Shown: positions 25,116 through 34,435, counted from the stretch's first letter. The stretch: DNA of 64,000 nucleotides from Schnuerera sp. xch1 (GCF_019931165.1 NZ_JAIOUP010000001.1:1-64000); one strand, 5' to 3'. Numbers and translations: made by a program. Notes: a model not told the origin generated them from the letters alone.

Positions 25116-26162
25116 ATGCAAATTAAAATAGGAGAGAATATAATAAAAAATTTGAGGACTTATTTAAGAAATCATAATGTTAATAATTTATATATCATAA
25201 CAGATGATAATGTATATAGACTCTACATAGATGATCTAAAAAAGTACATTAAGGATTGTACTTTTACAACTTATGTAATATGTCCAGGTGAAGAGAGTAA
25301 AAGAATAAAAATTATTTTATCGATTTATGATAATCTTATAGAAAATAATGCAAATAGAGATACAATGATTATAAGTTTCGGTGGTGGAGTAGTTGGTGAC
25401 ATTGCGGGATTTGTAGCATCTACATATAAAAGAGGATTAGAATATATTCAAATTCCTACAACTCTTTTAGCTCAGGTTGATAGCAGTGTTGGGGGCAAAG
25501 TGGGGATAAATTATGCTGGGTATAAAAACATCATAGGCTCTTTTTATTTCCCAAAAGAAATAATTATAGATGCTAAATACTTAAAAACATTACAAATAAG
25601 ACAAATAATTTGTGGCCTTGGTGAAATATTAAAATATGGATTAATATATGATTATAATTTTTTTAAATTTACAAGCTCTAACTTAGATAGGATATATGGG
25701 AAAGATTTAAATATATTTCAAACTTTAATCAAACAGTCTGTTCCTATAAAAGAAGAAATTGTATCAAAAGATAAATATGACAAGGATTTAAGAAAGATTT
25801 TAAATTTTGGACATACTATTGGACATAGTATTGAATCATATTATCATTTTTCTAGATTTAATCATGGAGAAGCTGTAATCCTAGGTATGATGTATGAGAC
25901 TTCAATAGCAAGAAAGCTAGGGTTAATTGATAAAGAATATTTTAAAGAAATTATTATGGTTTTAAAAGACATTGTTAATCCGATAGAGTTTGATAATGAT
26001 GAGATAGAAAATTTAATTGATATTATGAAAAATGATAAAAAGAATGTTAATAGGAATATAGTATTTATATTACCTGTAAGTCGAGGAAAAGTTGATATAT
26101 TTGAATCTGTTGATGAAAAATTAATTATTAGTAGTTTAAAGGGTGACTTATTTTGCTTATAA
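25116..26162 (+). CDS. aroB: 3-Dehydroquinate synthase
   Basis: A 348-aa NAD+ and Zn-dependent enzyme of the shikimate pathway. GGGVVGDIAGFVASTYKRG (88-106) and PTTLLAQVDSSVGGK (112-126) are the NAD and metal-binding motifs, and NFGHTIGHSIE carries metal ligands. It starts 12 bp after aroC with a weak ribosome site, which suggests coupling. It overlaps aroA by 10 bp. Confidence 0.95.
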   Translation: MQIKIGENIIKNLRTYLRNHNVNNLYIITDDNVYRLYIDDLKKYIKDCTFTTYVICPGEESKRIKIILSIYDNLIENNANRDTMIISFGGGVVGDIAGFVASTYKRGLEYIQIPTTLLAQVDSSVGGKVGINYAGYKNIIGSFYFPKEIIIDAKYLKTLQIRQIICGLGEILKYGLIYDYNFFKFTSSNLDRIYGKDLNIFQTLIKQSVPIKEEIVSKDKYDKDLRKILNFGHTIGHSIESYYHFSRFNHGEAVILGMMYETSIARKLGLIDKEYFKEIIMVLKDIVNPIEFDNDEIENLIDIMKNDKKNVNRNIVFILPVSRGKVDIFESVDEKLIISSLKGDLFCL

Positions 26163-27436
26163 AGGGGAATGCAAATAAACTTATTGGAGAAATAATGGTT
26201 CCAGGAGACAAGTCAATATCTCATAGGAGTATAATGATCGGTTCATTAGCTAATGGCAATACTGTTGTTAGGAATATATTAAAATCAGAAGATGTTTCAA
26301 TGACTATAGATGCTTTTAGAAGAATGGGAGTTGATATTGAGTACGATAGAAATGATGTCTATATTAAAGGAAAAGGAATAAATGGATTAAAACAACCTGA
26401 AGGAATTTTAGATTGTGGTAATTCTGGAACTACTATGAGGATTATAAGTGGTATTTTAGTTGGACAAAAGTTTTCAACAACTTTAACAGGTGATAAGTCT
26501 TTATCAAAAAGACCCATGGATAGAATTATTATTCCATTAAGAAAAATGAATGCTAATATTAGTGGCAGAGAAGATAAATATTCTCCTATTAATATCAAAC
26601 CAGTTAGGACAAATTTGAAAACTATTAAATACAAGTTGCCAGTTGCAAGTGCTCAAGTAAAATCTTCAATACTTTTAGCTACATTATATGCGCGAGGTAC
26701 AACAACAATAATTGAAAATAAAATAACGCGGGATCATACCGAAAGAATGCTAAATTATTTTGGCTGTCCAGTAATAAATGAAAATGGAATAATATATATG
26801 GGTTCGAATTGTAATTTAGAAGGTAGAAATGTATACGTGCCTGGAGATATATCATCTGCTGCGTATTTTATAGTAGCTGCTTCTTTGATCAAAGATTCTA
26901 ACTTGATAATAAGGAATGTAAGTATAAATCCAACAAGAATAGGAATAATCCATGTGTTAAAGAAAATGAAAGCTGATATTAAGATATTAAATAAAAGAAT
27001 TTTAAACAATGAGCCCATTGGAGACATCCAAGTCAAATATTCTCCTTTAGTTGGAGCAAATATAGAAGGTGAAATAATTGGAACTTTAATCGATGAGATA
27101 CCTATTATAGCAGTAGCGGCATCTCTAGCAGAGGGTACAACTGTTATAAAAAATGCTGAAGAGTTAAAGTATAAGGAGAGCAATAGGATATCTAGTATAT
27201 CAAAAGAGTTAAATAAGATGGGGGCAAATATAGTAGAATTACATGATGGTATGATTATTGAAGGAAAAAGAAATCTTGTAGCTGCCACTCTTAATTCATA
27301 CAACGATCATAGAATAGCTATGGCTTTATCCATTGCAGCTTTAAGAGCAGAAGGACAGACTAGGATAAGAGATTTTGAATGTATTGATGTTTCTTATCCT
27401 AATTTTTATAATACGTTATATAAACTATATTTATAG
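26153..27436 (+). CDS. aroA: EPSP synthase (3-phosphoshikimate 1-carboxyvinyltransferase)
   Basis: A 427-aa enzyme that joins PEP to shikimate-3-phosphate. Visible motifs: VPGDKSISHRSIMIGSLA near 16-33, LDCGNSGTTMR near 85-95, and the C-terminal SYNDHRIAMALSIAALRAEG. The start is a TTG at 26153 with AGGGTGA upstream inside aroB. Only three shikimate genes are here; aroDEK and the DAHP synthase must lie elsewhere. Confidence 0.95.
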   Translation: MLIKGNANKLIGEIMVPGDKSISHRSIMIGSLANGNTVVRNILKSEDVSMTIDAFRRMGVDIEYDRNDVYIKGKGINGLKQPEGILDCGNSGTTMRIISGILVGQKFSTTLTGDKSLSKRPMDRIIIPLRKMNANISGREDKYSPINIKPVRTNLKTIKYKLPVASAQVKSSILLATLYARGTTTIIENKITRDHTERMLNYFGCPVINENGIIYMGSNCNLEGRNVYVPGDISSAAYFIVAASLIKDSNLIIRNVSINPTRIGIIHVLKKMKADIKILNKRILNNEPIGDIQVKYSPLVGANIEGEIIGTLIDEIPIIAVAASLAEGTTVIKNAEELKYKESNRISSISKELNKMGANIVELHDGMIIEGKRNLVAATLNSYNDHRIAMALSIAALRAEGQTRIRDFECIDVSYPNFYNTLYKLYL

Positions 27437-27438
27437 GT

Positions 27439-27467
27439 TTGATTTTTTATTTCTAAACTAATATAAT
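27439..27467 (+). promoter_or_regulatory. SigA-type promoter of pduL-deoC
   Basis: TTGATT (27439-27444), 17-bp spacer, TATAAT (27462-27467), 42 bp before the pduL start. Confidence 0.65.
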
Positions 27468-27508
27468 CTATAAATAGGACAGGAACTTTATTAAGAGGAG
27501 GAGTTATA

Positions 27509-28081
27509 ATGACATTAAAATTACCGATAGCATTATCTAATAGACATATCCATTTAAGCCAAGAAGATTTAGATACTCTTTTTGGGGAAGGATATAAATT
27601 AACTGCAAGGAAGAATTTGTCTCAACCAGGGCAATATGCTTGCGAAGAGAAGGTTGACATTGCAGGACCTAAGGGAACTCTTAAAGGAGTTAGAATTTTA
27701 GGACCAGTTAGAAGTAGAACTCAAATAGAAGTATCTATTAATGATGCATTTAAATTAGGAGTTAAACCAATTGTTAGAAATTCAGGAGATGTGGCGGAAA
27801 CTCCAGGGGCAAAGGTTATAGGACCTAAAGGTGAGATTGAATTAAAAGATGGCGTAATAGTTGCAGCAAGACATATACACATGCATACCACAGACATAGA
27901 AAAATTTGGAGTAAAAGATGGAGATATTGTAAAAGTAAAAACTGAAGGTATAAGATCTTTAATTTTTGAAAATGTATTAATAAGATCAGGAGATACACAT
28001 GCTCTAGAAATGCATGTAGATATGGAAGAAGGAAATGCTGCAGCAGTTAAAAATGGGGACTTGGTTAAGTTAATAAAATAA
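27509..28081 (+). CDS. pduL: PduL-type phosphate acyltransferase
   Basis: A 190-aa zinc-dependent phosphotransacylase that interconverts acyl-CoA (acetyl- or propanoyl-) and acyl-phosphate. The two metal-binding His motifs, SNRHIHLS (10-17) and AARHIHMH (118-125), are present, and the two PduL beta-barrel domains are of normal length. There is no N-terminal encapsulation extension and no microcompartment shell gene nearby, so it is probably cytosolic. AAGAGGAGG precedes the ATG. It is co-transcribed with deoC 12 bp downstream. Confidence 0.92.
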   Translation: MTLKLPIALSNRHIHLSQEDLDTLFGEGYKLTARKNLSQPGQYACEEKVDIAGPKGTLKGVRILGPVRSRTQIEVSINDAFKLGVKPIVRNSGDVAETPGAKVIGPKGEIELKDGVIVAARHIHMHTTDIEKFGVKDGDIVKVKTEGIRSLIFENVLIRSGDTHALEMHVDMEEGNAAAVKNGDLVKLIK

Positions 28082-28092
28082 GAGGTGATTTT

Positions 28093-28743
28093 ATGAATAT
28101 AGCTTCTATGATTGATCATACATTGTTAAAATCTGGAGCTACAGAAGAAATGATTAAAAACTTATGTAATGAAGCTAAAAAATATGATTTTGCAGCAGTT
28201 TGCGTCAATCCATTTTACATAAAGAGAGCAAAAGAATTTTTAAGGGATTCAGATGTAAAGATTGCTACAGTTATAGGTTTTCCTTTAGGCGCTAATATCA
28301 AAGAAGTTAAAGCTTTTGAAACTACTAAAGCTATAGAAGATGGAGCCGATGAAGTTGATATGGTAATAAATATTGGTGCATTAAAGAATAAAGATTATGA
28401 TATCGTAAGGGATGATATAAGTGCTGTAGTTGAAGCTGCAAAAGATAAAGCAATTGTAAAGGTAATAATAGAAACATGTCTATTAACAGATGAAGAAAAG
28501 ATAAAAGCCTGTGAATTGTCTAGTGAAGCTGGTGCTGATTTTGTTAAGACTTCAACTGGATTTAGTACAGGTGGAGCAACTATAGAGGATATTAAATTGA
28601 TGAAAAATACTATAAAAGATGATATGAAAATAAAGGCTTCTGGTGGAATTAGAGATTATGAAAGAGCTAAAGACATGATAGATGCTGGAGCATCAAGAAT
28701 CGGTGCAAGTTCATCTGTAAAAATAATAAAAGGAATAAAATAA
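28093..28743 (+). CDS. deoC: Deoxyribose-phosphate aldolase
   Basis: A 216-aa class I aldolase that cleaves 2-deoxyribose-5-phosphate to acetaldehyde and glyceraldehyde-3-phosphate. The Schiff-base lysine is K152 in FVKTSTGF, and IKASGGIRD carries the second catalytic lysine. AGAGGTG precedes the ATG. The neighbouring pduL could lead acetaldehyde-derived acetyl-CoA to acetyl phosphate, though no aldehyde dehydrogenase is present here (inference). Confidence 0.95.
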   Translation: MNIASMIDHTLLKSGATEEMIKNLCNEAKKYDFAAVCVNPFYIKRAKEFLRDSDVKIATVIGFPLGANIKEVKAFETTKAIEDGADEVDMVINIGALKNKDYDIVRDDISAVVEAAKDKAIVKVIIETCLLTDEEKIKACELSSEAGADFVKTSTGFSTGGATIEDIKLMKNTIKDDMKIKASGGIRDYERAKDMIDAGASRIGASSSVKIIKGIK

Positions 28744-28752
28744 TATTATATG

Positions 28753-28794
28753 AAAAAGCTAAGTAGTGAACGTTCACTACTTGGCTTTTTTATA
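28753..28794 (+). terminator. Rho-independent terminator after deoC
   Basis: A long stem AAAAAGCTAAGTAGTGAA / TTCACTACTTGGCTTTTT with T run. Confidence 0.85.
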
Positions 28795-28952
28795 TAACAT
28801 AAATGACAATGCAAATTTCATTAACTAAACATATTCTATTAAATCATTTTAAAAAAGCTCTGAATAATTTGAGTATCTGGTTATTTCATAATCAAATGGG
28901 TAAAATTGAAATATACAGAAAGAATATAAAAAATAATAAGGAGGAGATTTTT

Positions 28953-29312
28953 GTGACTCAGTATCATGAACCGGTAGAATCTTTAGATGAAAAAGCTAAG
29001 GACATAGTAAGAGCTTTAAATAGTTTAAAAGAAGAAGTAGAAGCTATAGATTGGTATAATCAAAGAGTGGTTGCTTCTAAGGATGAGGAATTAAAAGCGA
29101 TTATGGCACATAATAGAGATGAAGAAATTGAACATGTATGTATGACATTGGAATGGCTTAGAAGAAACATGTCAGTATGGGATAAAGAATTAAGAACGTA
29201 CTTATTTACTGAAGGACCAGTTACTGAGCTTGAAGAAATTTCAGTGGGAGATGAATCATCAGAAGAATCAACAAATCAAGGTGTAGGACTAAATGTTGGA
29301 AATTTAAAATAA
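28953..29312 (+). CDS. Encapsulated ferritin-like protein (EncFtn), encapsulin cargo
   Basis: A 119-aa helical-hairpin ferritin-like protein. The ferroxidase-type residues sit in EEVEAIDWYNQR (27-38) and NRDEEIEHVCMTLEWLRR (54-71), with an ExxH motif at E58-H61. The C-terminal end, NQGVGLNVGNLK after an acidic linker, is a typical encapsulin targeting peptide. The open frame extends 50 codons upstream, but AAGGAGGAG (28938-28946) places the start at the GTG at 28953. It is immediately upstream of the shell gene. It oxidises and stores iron inside the shell (family knowledge). Confidence 0.92.
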   Translation: MTQYHEPVESLDEKAKDIVRALNSLKEEVEAIDWYNQRVVASKDEELKAIMAHNRDEEIEHVCMTLEWLRRNMSVWDKELRTYLFTEGPVTELEEISVGDESSEESTNQGVGLNVGNLK

Positions 29313-29327
29313 AGGAGTGATATATTT

Positions 29328-30113
29328 ATGCTATATAAAGAACTTGCACCAGTAAGTAAAGAAGCTTGGGAAGAAATAGAAGAAAAGCTAATGGATGTAT
29401 TTAAAAACTATCTTTCAGCAAGAATGGTAGTTAAAGTAGAAGGACCTAAAGGTTGGGATTTTACTGTAATTACAGAAGGTAGATTAGGAGATATTAAAGA
29501 AGATGGAAATCTGTGTTATGCGAACTATAATGTAATTCCACTAACAGAAGCCAGAGTAGAATTTGAAATGGACAGGTGGGAGTTAGACAATATTTTAAGA
29601 GGAGCAAAAGATATAAACTACGAACCACTAGAAGAAGCAGCTAAAAAGATTGCCCTTTTTGAAGAAAATACAATATATAATGGCTCTGAAAAATTAAATG
29701 TAAAAGGGTTGATAAAATCTGCAGAAGTACAACCGTTAGATTTTGGTAATGATGCAGAATCGATAATGAATGCAATAACTAAAGGTGTAATAAAATTAAG
29801 AGAAGTATATCAAGAAGGACCTTTTACTTTAATAGTAGGAGAAGAAGCTTATAGAAGAATTACATCAAAGGGAACTGGATATCCTTTAGAAGAAAAAATA
29901 GAAAAGCTTATAGGACATAAGATTATATATAGTCATGTTTTAGATGGGGCAGTTTTAGTGCCTTATGATCATGAAGATTTAGAACTGACTATAGGTCAAG
30001 ATTTATCCATTGGATATCAAAATCATGACAGCGATAAAGTTAAGTTTTTTATAACAGAATCATTTGCATTTAGGGTACTAGATCCAAGCATTATAATAAA
30101 CTACAATATATAA
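29328..30113 (+). CDS. Encapsulin shell protein (family 1, linocin M18-like)
   Basis: A 261-aa HK97-fold shell protein. The N-terminus LYKELAPVSKEAWEEIEEK, the segment FTVITEGRLGDI and the C-terminal SFAFRVLDPSIIINY are characteristic of encapsulins once annotated as bacteriocin linocin M18. AAGGAGTGAT precedes the ATG, 15 bp after the cargo gene. It should self-assemble into an iron-storing nanocompartment around the EncFtn cargo. Confidence 0.94.
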   Translation: MLYKELAPVSKEAWEEIEEKLMDVFKNYLSARMVVKVEGPKGWDFTVITEGRLGDIKEDGNLCYANYNVIPLTEARVEFEMDRWELDNILRGAKDINYEPLEEAAKKIALFEENTIYNGSEKLNVKGLIKSAEVQPLDFGNDAESIMNAITKGVIKLREVYQEGPFTLIVGEEAYRRITSKGTGYPLEEKIEKLIGHKIIYSHVLDGAVLVPYDHEDLELTIGQDLSIGYQNHDSDKVKFFITESFAFRVLDPSIIINYNI

Positions 30114-30116
30114 TTA

Positions 30117-30166
30117 ATAGAAATACACTACTCCATATTTATAAATATGGAGTAGTGTATTTCTAT
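30117..30166. terminator. Bidirectional terminator between encapsulin and ychF
   Basis: A perfect 50-bp palindrome with 25-bp arms (ATAGAAATACACTACTCC begins the left arm) is placed between converging genes. Its length is unusual for a simple terminator. Confidence 0.85.
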
Positions 30167-30167
30167 T

Positions 30168-31259
30168 TTATACATTAAATCTAAATAGCACAACATCTCC
30201 ATCTTGTATTATATAATCTTTTCCTTCTAATCTTACTAAGCCTTTTTCTTTAGCTTTATTAGTACCACCAGATTTTAATAGTTCTTTATAATTAATCACT
30301 TCTGCTCGTATAAAACCTCGTTCTATATCTGTGTGTATTTTTCCTGCTGCTTGAGGAGCTTTTGTATTTTTATTTATTGTCCAAGCTCTAACTTCTTTTG
30401 GACCAGCAGTTAAGAAACTCATAAGTCCTAAAAGATCATAACTAGTTCTGATCAGTTTATCCAAGCCAGATTCTTTTAATCCTAATTCAGCTAAAAATTC
30501 TTTCTTTTCATCTTCGTTTAATTGTGATATTTCAGATTCGATTTTAGCTGATATTATAATTACTTCTGAATTTTCCTTTTTTGCATATTCTTTAACTTGA
30601 TCTACATATTGATTGTTTTTTTCATCTAGTAGATCATCTTCTGATATATTACAAACATATAATATAGGCTTTAAGGAAAGTAATGAAAAACTCTTTATTA
30701 AGTTCAATTCCTCATCGGAAAAATTTAAGCTTCTTAAAGGTTGTTCGTTTTCTATACAATCTTCTAGAGTATTTAATAATCCGTATTCCTTTTTATATGA
30801 TTTGTCTCCTTTAACAGCTTTTTCAACCTTTTTTAATCTGTTTTCTATCATTTCTAAATCTGCAAGCATTAGCTCTAAATTTATAGTTTCGATATCTGCT
30901 ATAGGATCAATTTTACCTTCTACATGGGTTACATTTTTATCTTTAAAACATCTAACTACATGTACTATTGCATCAACTTCTCTAATATGTGAAAGAAATT
31001 TATTTCCTAAACCTTCTCCTTTGCTAGCACCTTTTACTAGTCCAGCTATATCAACGAATTCTATAGTAGCATGAGTAATTTTTTCTGGATTTACTAATTC
31101 AGATAATAAATTTAATCTTTTATCTGGGACTGGGACTACACCTATATTTGGTTCAATAGTACAAAATGGGTAATTTTGTGCCTCCGCTTTAGCAGCTGTT
31201 AAAGCATTAAACAAAGTACTTTTGCCAACGTTTGGTAGACCTACTATTCCTAGTTTCAT
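30168..31259 (-). CDS. ychF: Redox-regulated ATPase/GTPase YchF
   Basis: A 363-aa Obg-family P-loop protein (OLA1/YchF). G1 is GLPNVGKSTLFNALT at 6-20, G3 is DIAGLVKGA, and the G4 position reads NISE instead of NKxD, as expected for ATP preference in YchF. The C-terminal TGS-like domain is complete. On the minus strand AAAGGACG lies just before the ATG. It is monocistronic with a good SigA promoter. Confidence 0.96.
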   Translation of the reverse strand: MKLGIVGLPNVGKSTLFNALTAAKAEAQNYPFCTIEPNIGVVPVPDKRLNLLSELVNPEKITHATIEFVDIAGLVKGASKGEGLGNKFLSHIREVDAIVHVVRCFKDKNVTHVEGKIDPIADIETINLELMLADLEMIENRLKKVEKAVKGDKSYKKEYGLLNTLEDCIENEQPLRSLNFSDEELNLIKSFSLLSLKPILYVCNISEDDLLDEKNNQYVDQVKEYAKKENSEVIIISAKIESEISQLNEDEKKEFLAELGLKESGLDKLIRTSYDLLGLMSFLTAGPKEVRAWTINKNTKAPQAAGKIHTDIERGFIRAEVINYKELLKSGGTNKAKEKGLVRLEGKDYIIQDGDVVLFRFNV

Positions 31260-31301
31260 TTCAATCGTCCTTTCAGTATTCTATAGTTTCACACAAGGAT
31301 A

Positions 31302-31330
31302 ATTATATATTATAAATGAAGTAGTTTCAA
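31302..31330 (-). promoter_or_regulatory. SigA-type promoter of ychF
   Basis: On the minus strand TTGAAA (31330-31325), a 17-bp spacer and TATAAT (31307-31302) form a near-consensus promoter 43 bp before the ATG. Confidence 0.7.
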
Positions 31331-31440
31331 TATAAAGTAGTTATTATTAATGGAAAACTAAACAAAATTAATCAAGAATTGTCTTTTGTGTAATAAAATT
31401 TAATATTATTGAAAAACTATAATGTAAGGAGGCTGAAAAT

Positions 31441-31941
31441 ATGAGAAGAAGGAATTTGTATACAATAAGAGTTGTATTATTTATATTAATAATTGGGATA
31501 ATTACAAGCAGTTGTGGTTTAAGGGAAGATGCAGTAGAAGAAAATAGATCTGAAGAAGATATGATACAGGAAGATTATGAAAATGAAATAGGACTAGATG
31601 TAGGGGGAAAAGATCATGACTTGCTGTTGCGTTCAGAAGGTATATCTGATGTAGTAGTAAATTTATATGGTATAGAAAACGCTACATCTATAATATTTAA
31701 TGATATAGTAGCAATTTCGGTTAAACTAGCTGATGGATATACTTTGACAGATGGTATCAAAGAAATGATTATGAATACAGCTTTAAAAAAGGATACAATG
31801 ATTAGGCAAGTATTGATAACAGATGATAAAGAAATATTTAATGAGATTGAAGTAGTTTTAGAAGCACTTTTGAATGGAAGGTCATATGATGACCAAGTAA
31901 AAAAAATAAATAGAATAATCGAAAAAATAAAGAATGAATAA
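31441..31941 (+). CDS. YhcN/YlaJ family sporulation lipoprotein
   Basis: A 166-aa secreted lipoprotein. The signal peptide has a basic start (MRRRN), a hydrophobic core and the lipobox ITSSC with Cys at about residue 25. The mature part has an acidic linker and the YhcN/YlaJ domain (NLYGIENATSIIFNDIVAISVKL, residues 75-97). AAGGAGG precedes the ATG. The enzyme that would lipidate it, Lgt, is encoded just downstream, though a terminator separates them. Confidence 0.85.
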   Translation: MRRRNLYTIRVVLFILIIGIITSSCGLREDAVEENRSEEDMIQEDYENEIGLDVGGKDHDLLLRSEGISDVVVNLYGIENATSIIFNDIVAISVKLADGYTLTDGIKEMIMNTALKKDTMIRQVLITDDKEIFNEIEVVLEALLNGRSYDDQVKKINRIIEKIKNE

Positions 31942-31970
31942 AAAACCCGTCATATGACTGGGTTTTTATT
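31938..31970 (+). terminator. Rho-independent terminator after the lipoprotein gene
   Basis: AAAAACCC-GTCATATGAC-TGGGTTTTT folds as a stem of 8 bp with an inner GTCAT/ATGAC pair and T run. Confidence 0.85.
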
Positions 31971-32051
31971 ATTAGTCCATGGGTATATGTAATATTGTAG
32001 GATTTGTGCTATACTAATATTATTGATACATAATATGGAAGGAGGGTTAAT

Positions 32052-32786
32052 ATGGATCCTGTAGCGTTCGAAATATTTGGCATTTCGATTATGTGGTATG
32101 GTGTGTTAATATCCATTGCTGTTATAATAGGGACTATACTTGCTTTGAGAGAAGCAGAGCAGACAGGCATTGATCAAAATACTCTCATTGATCTTTTATT
32201 ATTTGCTATACCTGCAGCATTAATTGGAGCTAGAACTTACTATGTAATATTTAGCTGGGACTATTATAAAGATAATTTATTACAGATATTAAATTTTAGA
32301 GGTGGAGGTCTTGCTATACACGGTGCAATAATAGCTGCGGTTATAGTTGCAATAATATTTACTCGTAAAAGGAAATTAGACTTTTGGACAATTGCTGACA
32401 TTACTGCTCCAAGTATTATTTTAGGTCAAGCAATAGGACGTTGGGGTAATTATATAAATCAAGAAGCATATGGAACTCCTACAGGTTTGCCTTGGGGGAT
32501 AGTGATAGATGGAGTAAAAGTTCATCCTACTTTTTTGTATGAATCCATAGGAAATTTTATAATATTTTTATTTCTTATTTGGTATAGGAGAAATAAGGCT
32601 AGGGTTTCAGGAGAGGTATTTTTATTGTATCTAGCACTATATTCTTCTGTTAGATTTTTTGTAGAGGGACTTAGGACAGATAGTTTAATGTTAGGTTCTA
32701 TAAGAGTAGCCCAATTAGTTAGCGTGATATTAATAGTGTTAAGCTTATATTATTTGAATAGAAGAAGAAAAGAAAAGAATATATAA
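32052..32786 (+). CDS. lgt: Prolipoprotein diacylglyceryl transferase
   Basis: A 244-aa seven-helix membrane enzyme that transfers diacylglycerol from phosphatidylglycerol to lipobox cysteines. The Lgt signature GRWGNYINQEAYG (about 135-147) and the earlier FRGGGLAIHGAI are present. GGAGGG precedes the ATG. Confidence 0.96.
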   Translation: MDPVAFEIFGISIMWYGVLISIAVIIGTILALREAEQTGIDQNTLIDLLLFAIPAALIGARTYYVIFSWDYYKDNLLQILNFRGGGLAIHGAIIAAVIVAIIFTRKRKLDFWTIADITAPSIILGQAIGRWGNYINQEAYGTPTGLPWGIVIDGVKVHPTFLYESIGNFIIFLFLIWYRRNKARVSGEVFLLYLALYSSVRFFVEGLRTDSLMLGSIRVAQLVSVILIVLSLYYLNRRRKEKNI

Positions 32787-32796
32787 GCAAATGTAA

Positions 32797-32824
32797 GAAA
32801 TAGAGGGGAACCTCTATTTTTTTA
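32797..32824 (+). terminator. Rho-independent terminator after lgt
   Basis: AAATAGAGG / CCTCTATTT stem with GGAA loop and T7 tail. Confidence 0.85.
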
Positions 32825-32925
32825 TGTTTATCTTTATAATTTTATTAAATAGTAACATAATATAAAGAAATATGGCGAAACATAGTACTGGAGGCCTATA
32901 AAATAATCAAAAAAATTAAAAATTA

Positions 32926-32954
32926 TTGAAGGAATTAATGAAATGGTATAGAAT
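32926..32954 (+). promoter_or_regulatory. SigA-type promoter of the dcw cluster (PmraZ)
   Basis: TTGAAG (32926-32931), 17-bp spacer, TAGAAT (32949-32954). It lies immediately upstream of the MraZ repeats. Confidence 0.6.
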
Positions 32955-32960
32955 TAATAA

Positions 32961-32988
32961 TAAGTGGAGTAAAGTGGTAAGAAGTGGG
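32961..32988 (+). promoter_or_regulatory. MraZ operator: three direct repeats at 10-bp period
   Basis: AGTGG occurs at 32963-32967, 32973-32977 and 32983-32987, each preceded by A, exactly one helical turn apart. MraZ is known to bind tandem TGG-type repeats with about 10-bp spacing upstream of mraZ. They sit just downstream of the -10 element, the right place for autorepression. Confidence 0.75.
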
Positions 32989-33026
32989 ACACTTTATATT
33001 AGGTGTAAAAGTAAAGGGTGAGTGGT

Positions 33027-33458
33027 ATGTTTATTGGAGAATACCAACATACAATTGATAGCAAAGGTAGAATAATAATGCCTTCAAAATTTAGAGATAA
33101 TTTAGGTGGTAATTTTATTATGACTAAAGGACTTGATAACTGCCTTTTTGTATATCCTAGAGAAGAATGGGATGTTCTTGAAAAAAAATTAAGATCGTTA
33201 CCACTTACCAATAGAGATGCAAGAGCTTTTGTTAGATTTTTCTTTTCTGGAGCTACAGAATGTGTATTGGATAAACAAGGTCGAGTTCTTATACCTAGCA
33301 CTTTAAGAGAACATGCAAAATTGCTAAAAGATGCTGTTATAATAGGTGTAGCTTCTAGAATTGAAATATGGAGCATGGAAGAATGGAATAGCTATAATGA
33401 TGATGATAGCTTAAGTTATGATAATATTGCTGAAAAAATGGCTGAACTAGGGATTTAA
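33027..33458 (+). CDS. mraZ: Transcriptional regulator MraZ
   Basis: A 143-aa protein with two AbrB/SpoVT-like beta folds, each with the DxxGR pattern ([13 protein letters not shown] and [13 protein letters not shown]). The ring-shaped oligomer binds tandem repeats and controls its own dcw operon. A GTG at 33018 is in frame; the ATG at 33027 after AAAGGGTG gives the usual 143-residue length. Confidence 0.96.
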   Translation: MFIGEYQHTIDSKGRIIMPSKFRDNLGGNFIMTKGLDNCLFVYPREEWDVLEKKLRSLPLTNRDARAFVRFFFSGATECVLDKQGRVLIPSTLREHAKLLKDAVIIGVASRIEIWSMEEWNSYNDDDSLSYDNIAEKMAELGI

Positions 33459-33474
33459 GTAAGGAGTGGAAGAG

Positions 33475-34407
33475 TTGAAATTTGAGCATACGCCTGTATT
33501 ATTAAAGGAAGTAATAGATGGATTAAATGTAAAGGAAAATGGAATCTATGTAGATGGCACTTTAGGAGGAGCAGGACATTCCCTAGAGATAGCAAAAAGA
33601 TTGACAACAGGAAAGTTGATAGGAATAGATCAAGATTTAAATGCCCTTAAAAAAGCAAAAGAAGTTTTAAAGGATAATATGGATAAGGTTATACTGGTCC
33701 ATGAAAACTATGTAAATATTGAAAATATATTACATAAATTAAATATTAGAAAAGTGGATGGTATTTTATTGGATATAGGAGTATCATCCCATCAGTTAGA
33801 TGAAGAAAAAAGAGGATTTTCTTATAGTAAAGAAGCTCCTTTGGACATGAGGATGGATAATACTAAGAAGTTTTCAGCATGGAATGTAGTGAATGGATAT
33901 TCTAAAGAAGAGTTAGAAAAAATAATTTGGGATTACGGAGAAGAAAGATGGGCAAAAAGAATTTCAGAGTTTATTGTAAGTGAAAGAAGGAAAGCACCAA
34001 TAGATACTACTTTTCGCTTAGTAGATATTATAAAGAAAGCAATACCCAAAAATGCAAGAAGAAAGGGACATCATCCTGCTAAGAAAACCTTTCAAGCAAT
34101 TAGAATAGAAGTAAATGATGAGCTTCATTTATTAGAAAATAGTATACCTAATATGATAAGACTTTTAAATAAAAAAGGACGATTATGTATAATCACATTT
34201 CATTCTTTAGAAGATAGAATTGTAAAAAAGATGTTTGTTGAATTAAATAAGGATTGCATATGTCCACCAGAATTTCCTATATGTGTATGTGATAAGGAAA
34301 AGGAAATCAATATAATAACTAAAAAACCAATTATACCGACAAAATCAGAAGTAGAAAGAAACCCTAGATCGAGAAGTTCAAAATTAAGAATTGCTGAACG
34401 AGTTTAG
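33475..34407 (+). CDS. rsmH: 16S rRNA (cytosine-1402-N4)-methyltransferase RsmH
   Basis: A 310-aa SAM-dependent methyltransferase (former MraW). [17 protein letters not shown] is the SAM motif. [11 protein letters not shown] and [12 protein letters not shown] are catalytic-domain motifs. AAGGAGTG at 33461-33468 favours the TTG at 33475, which starts the expected [12 protein letters not shown]; a GTG at 33466 overlaps the ribosome site. Confidence 0.94.
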   Translation: MKFEHTPVLLKEVIDGLNVKENGIYVDGTLGGAGHSLEIAKRLTTGKLIGIDQDLNALKKAKEVLKDNMDKVILVHENYVNIENILHKLNIRKVDGILLDIGVSSHQLDEEKRGFSYSKEAPLDMRMDNTKKFSAWNVVNGYSKEELEKIIWDYGEERWAKRISEFIVSERRKAPIDTTFRLVDIIKKAIPKNARRKGHHPAKKTFQAIRIEVNDELHLLENSIPNMIRLLNKKGRLCIITFHSLEDRIVKKMFVELNKDCICPPEFPICVCDKEKEINIITKKPIIPTKSEVERNPRSRSSKLRIAERV

Positions 34408-34435
34408 GTTCTAAATTAAAGGAGGTTAGAATAAA

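Noticed and set aside
26755-27303. 182-aa open frame on the minus strand
   Set aside because: Antisense shadow of aroA; no start signal and no recognisable motif.
30613-31074. 153-aa open frame on the plus strand
   Set aside because: Antisense of ychF, rich in Ser and Phe; no ribosome site.
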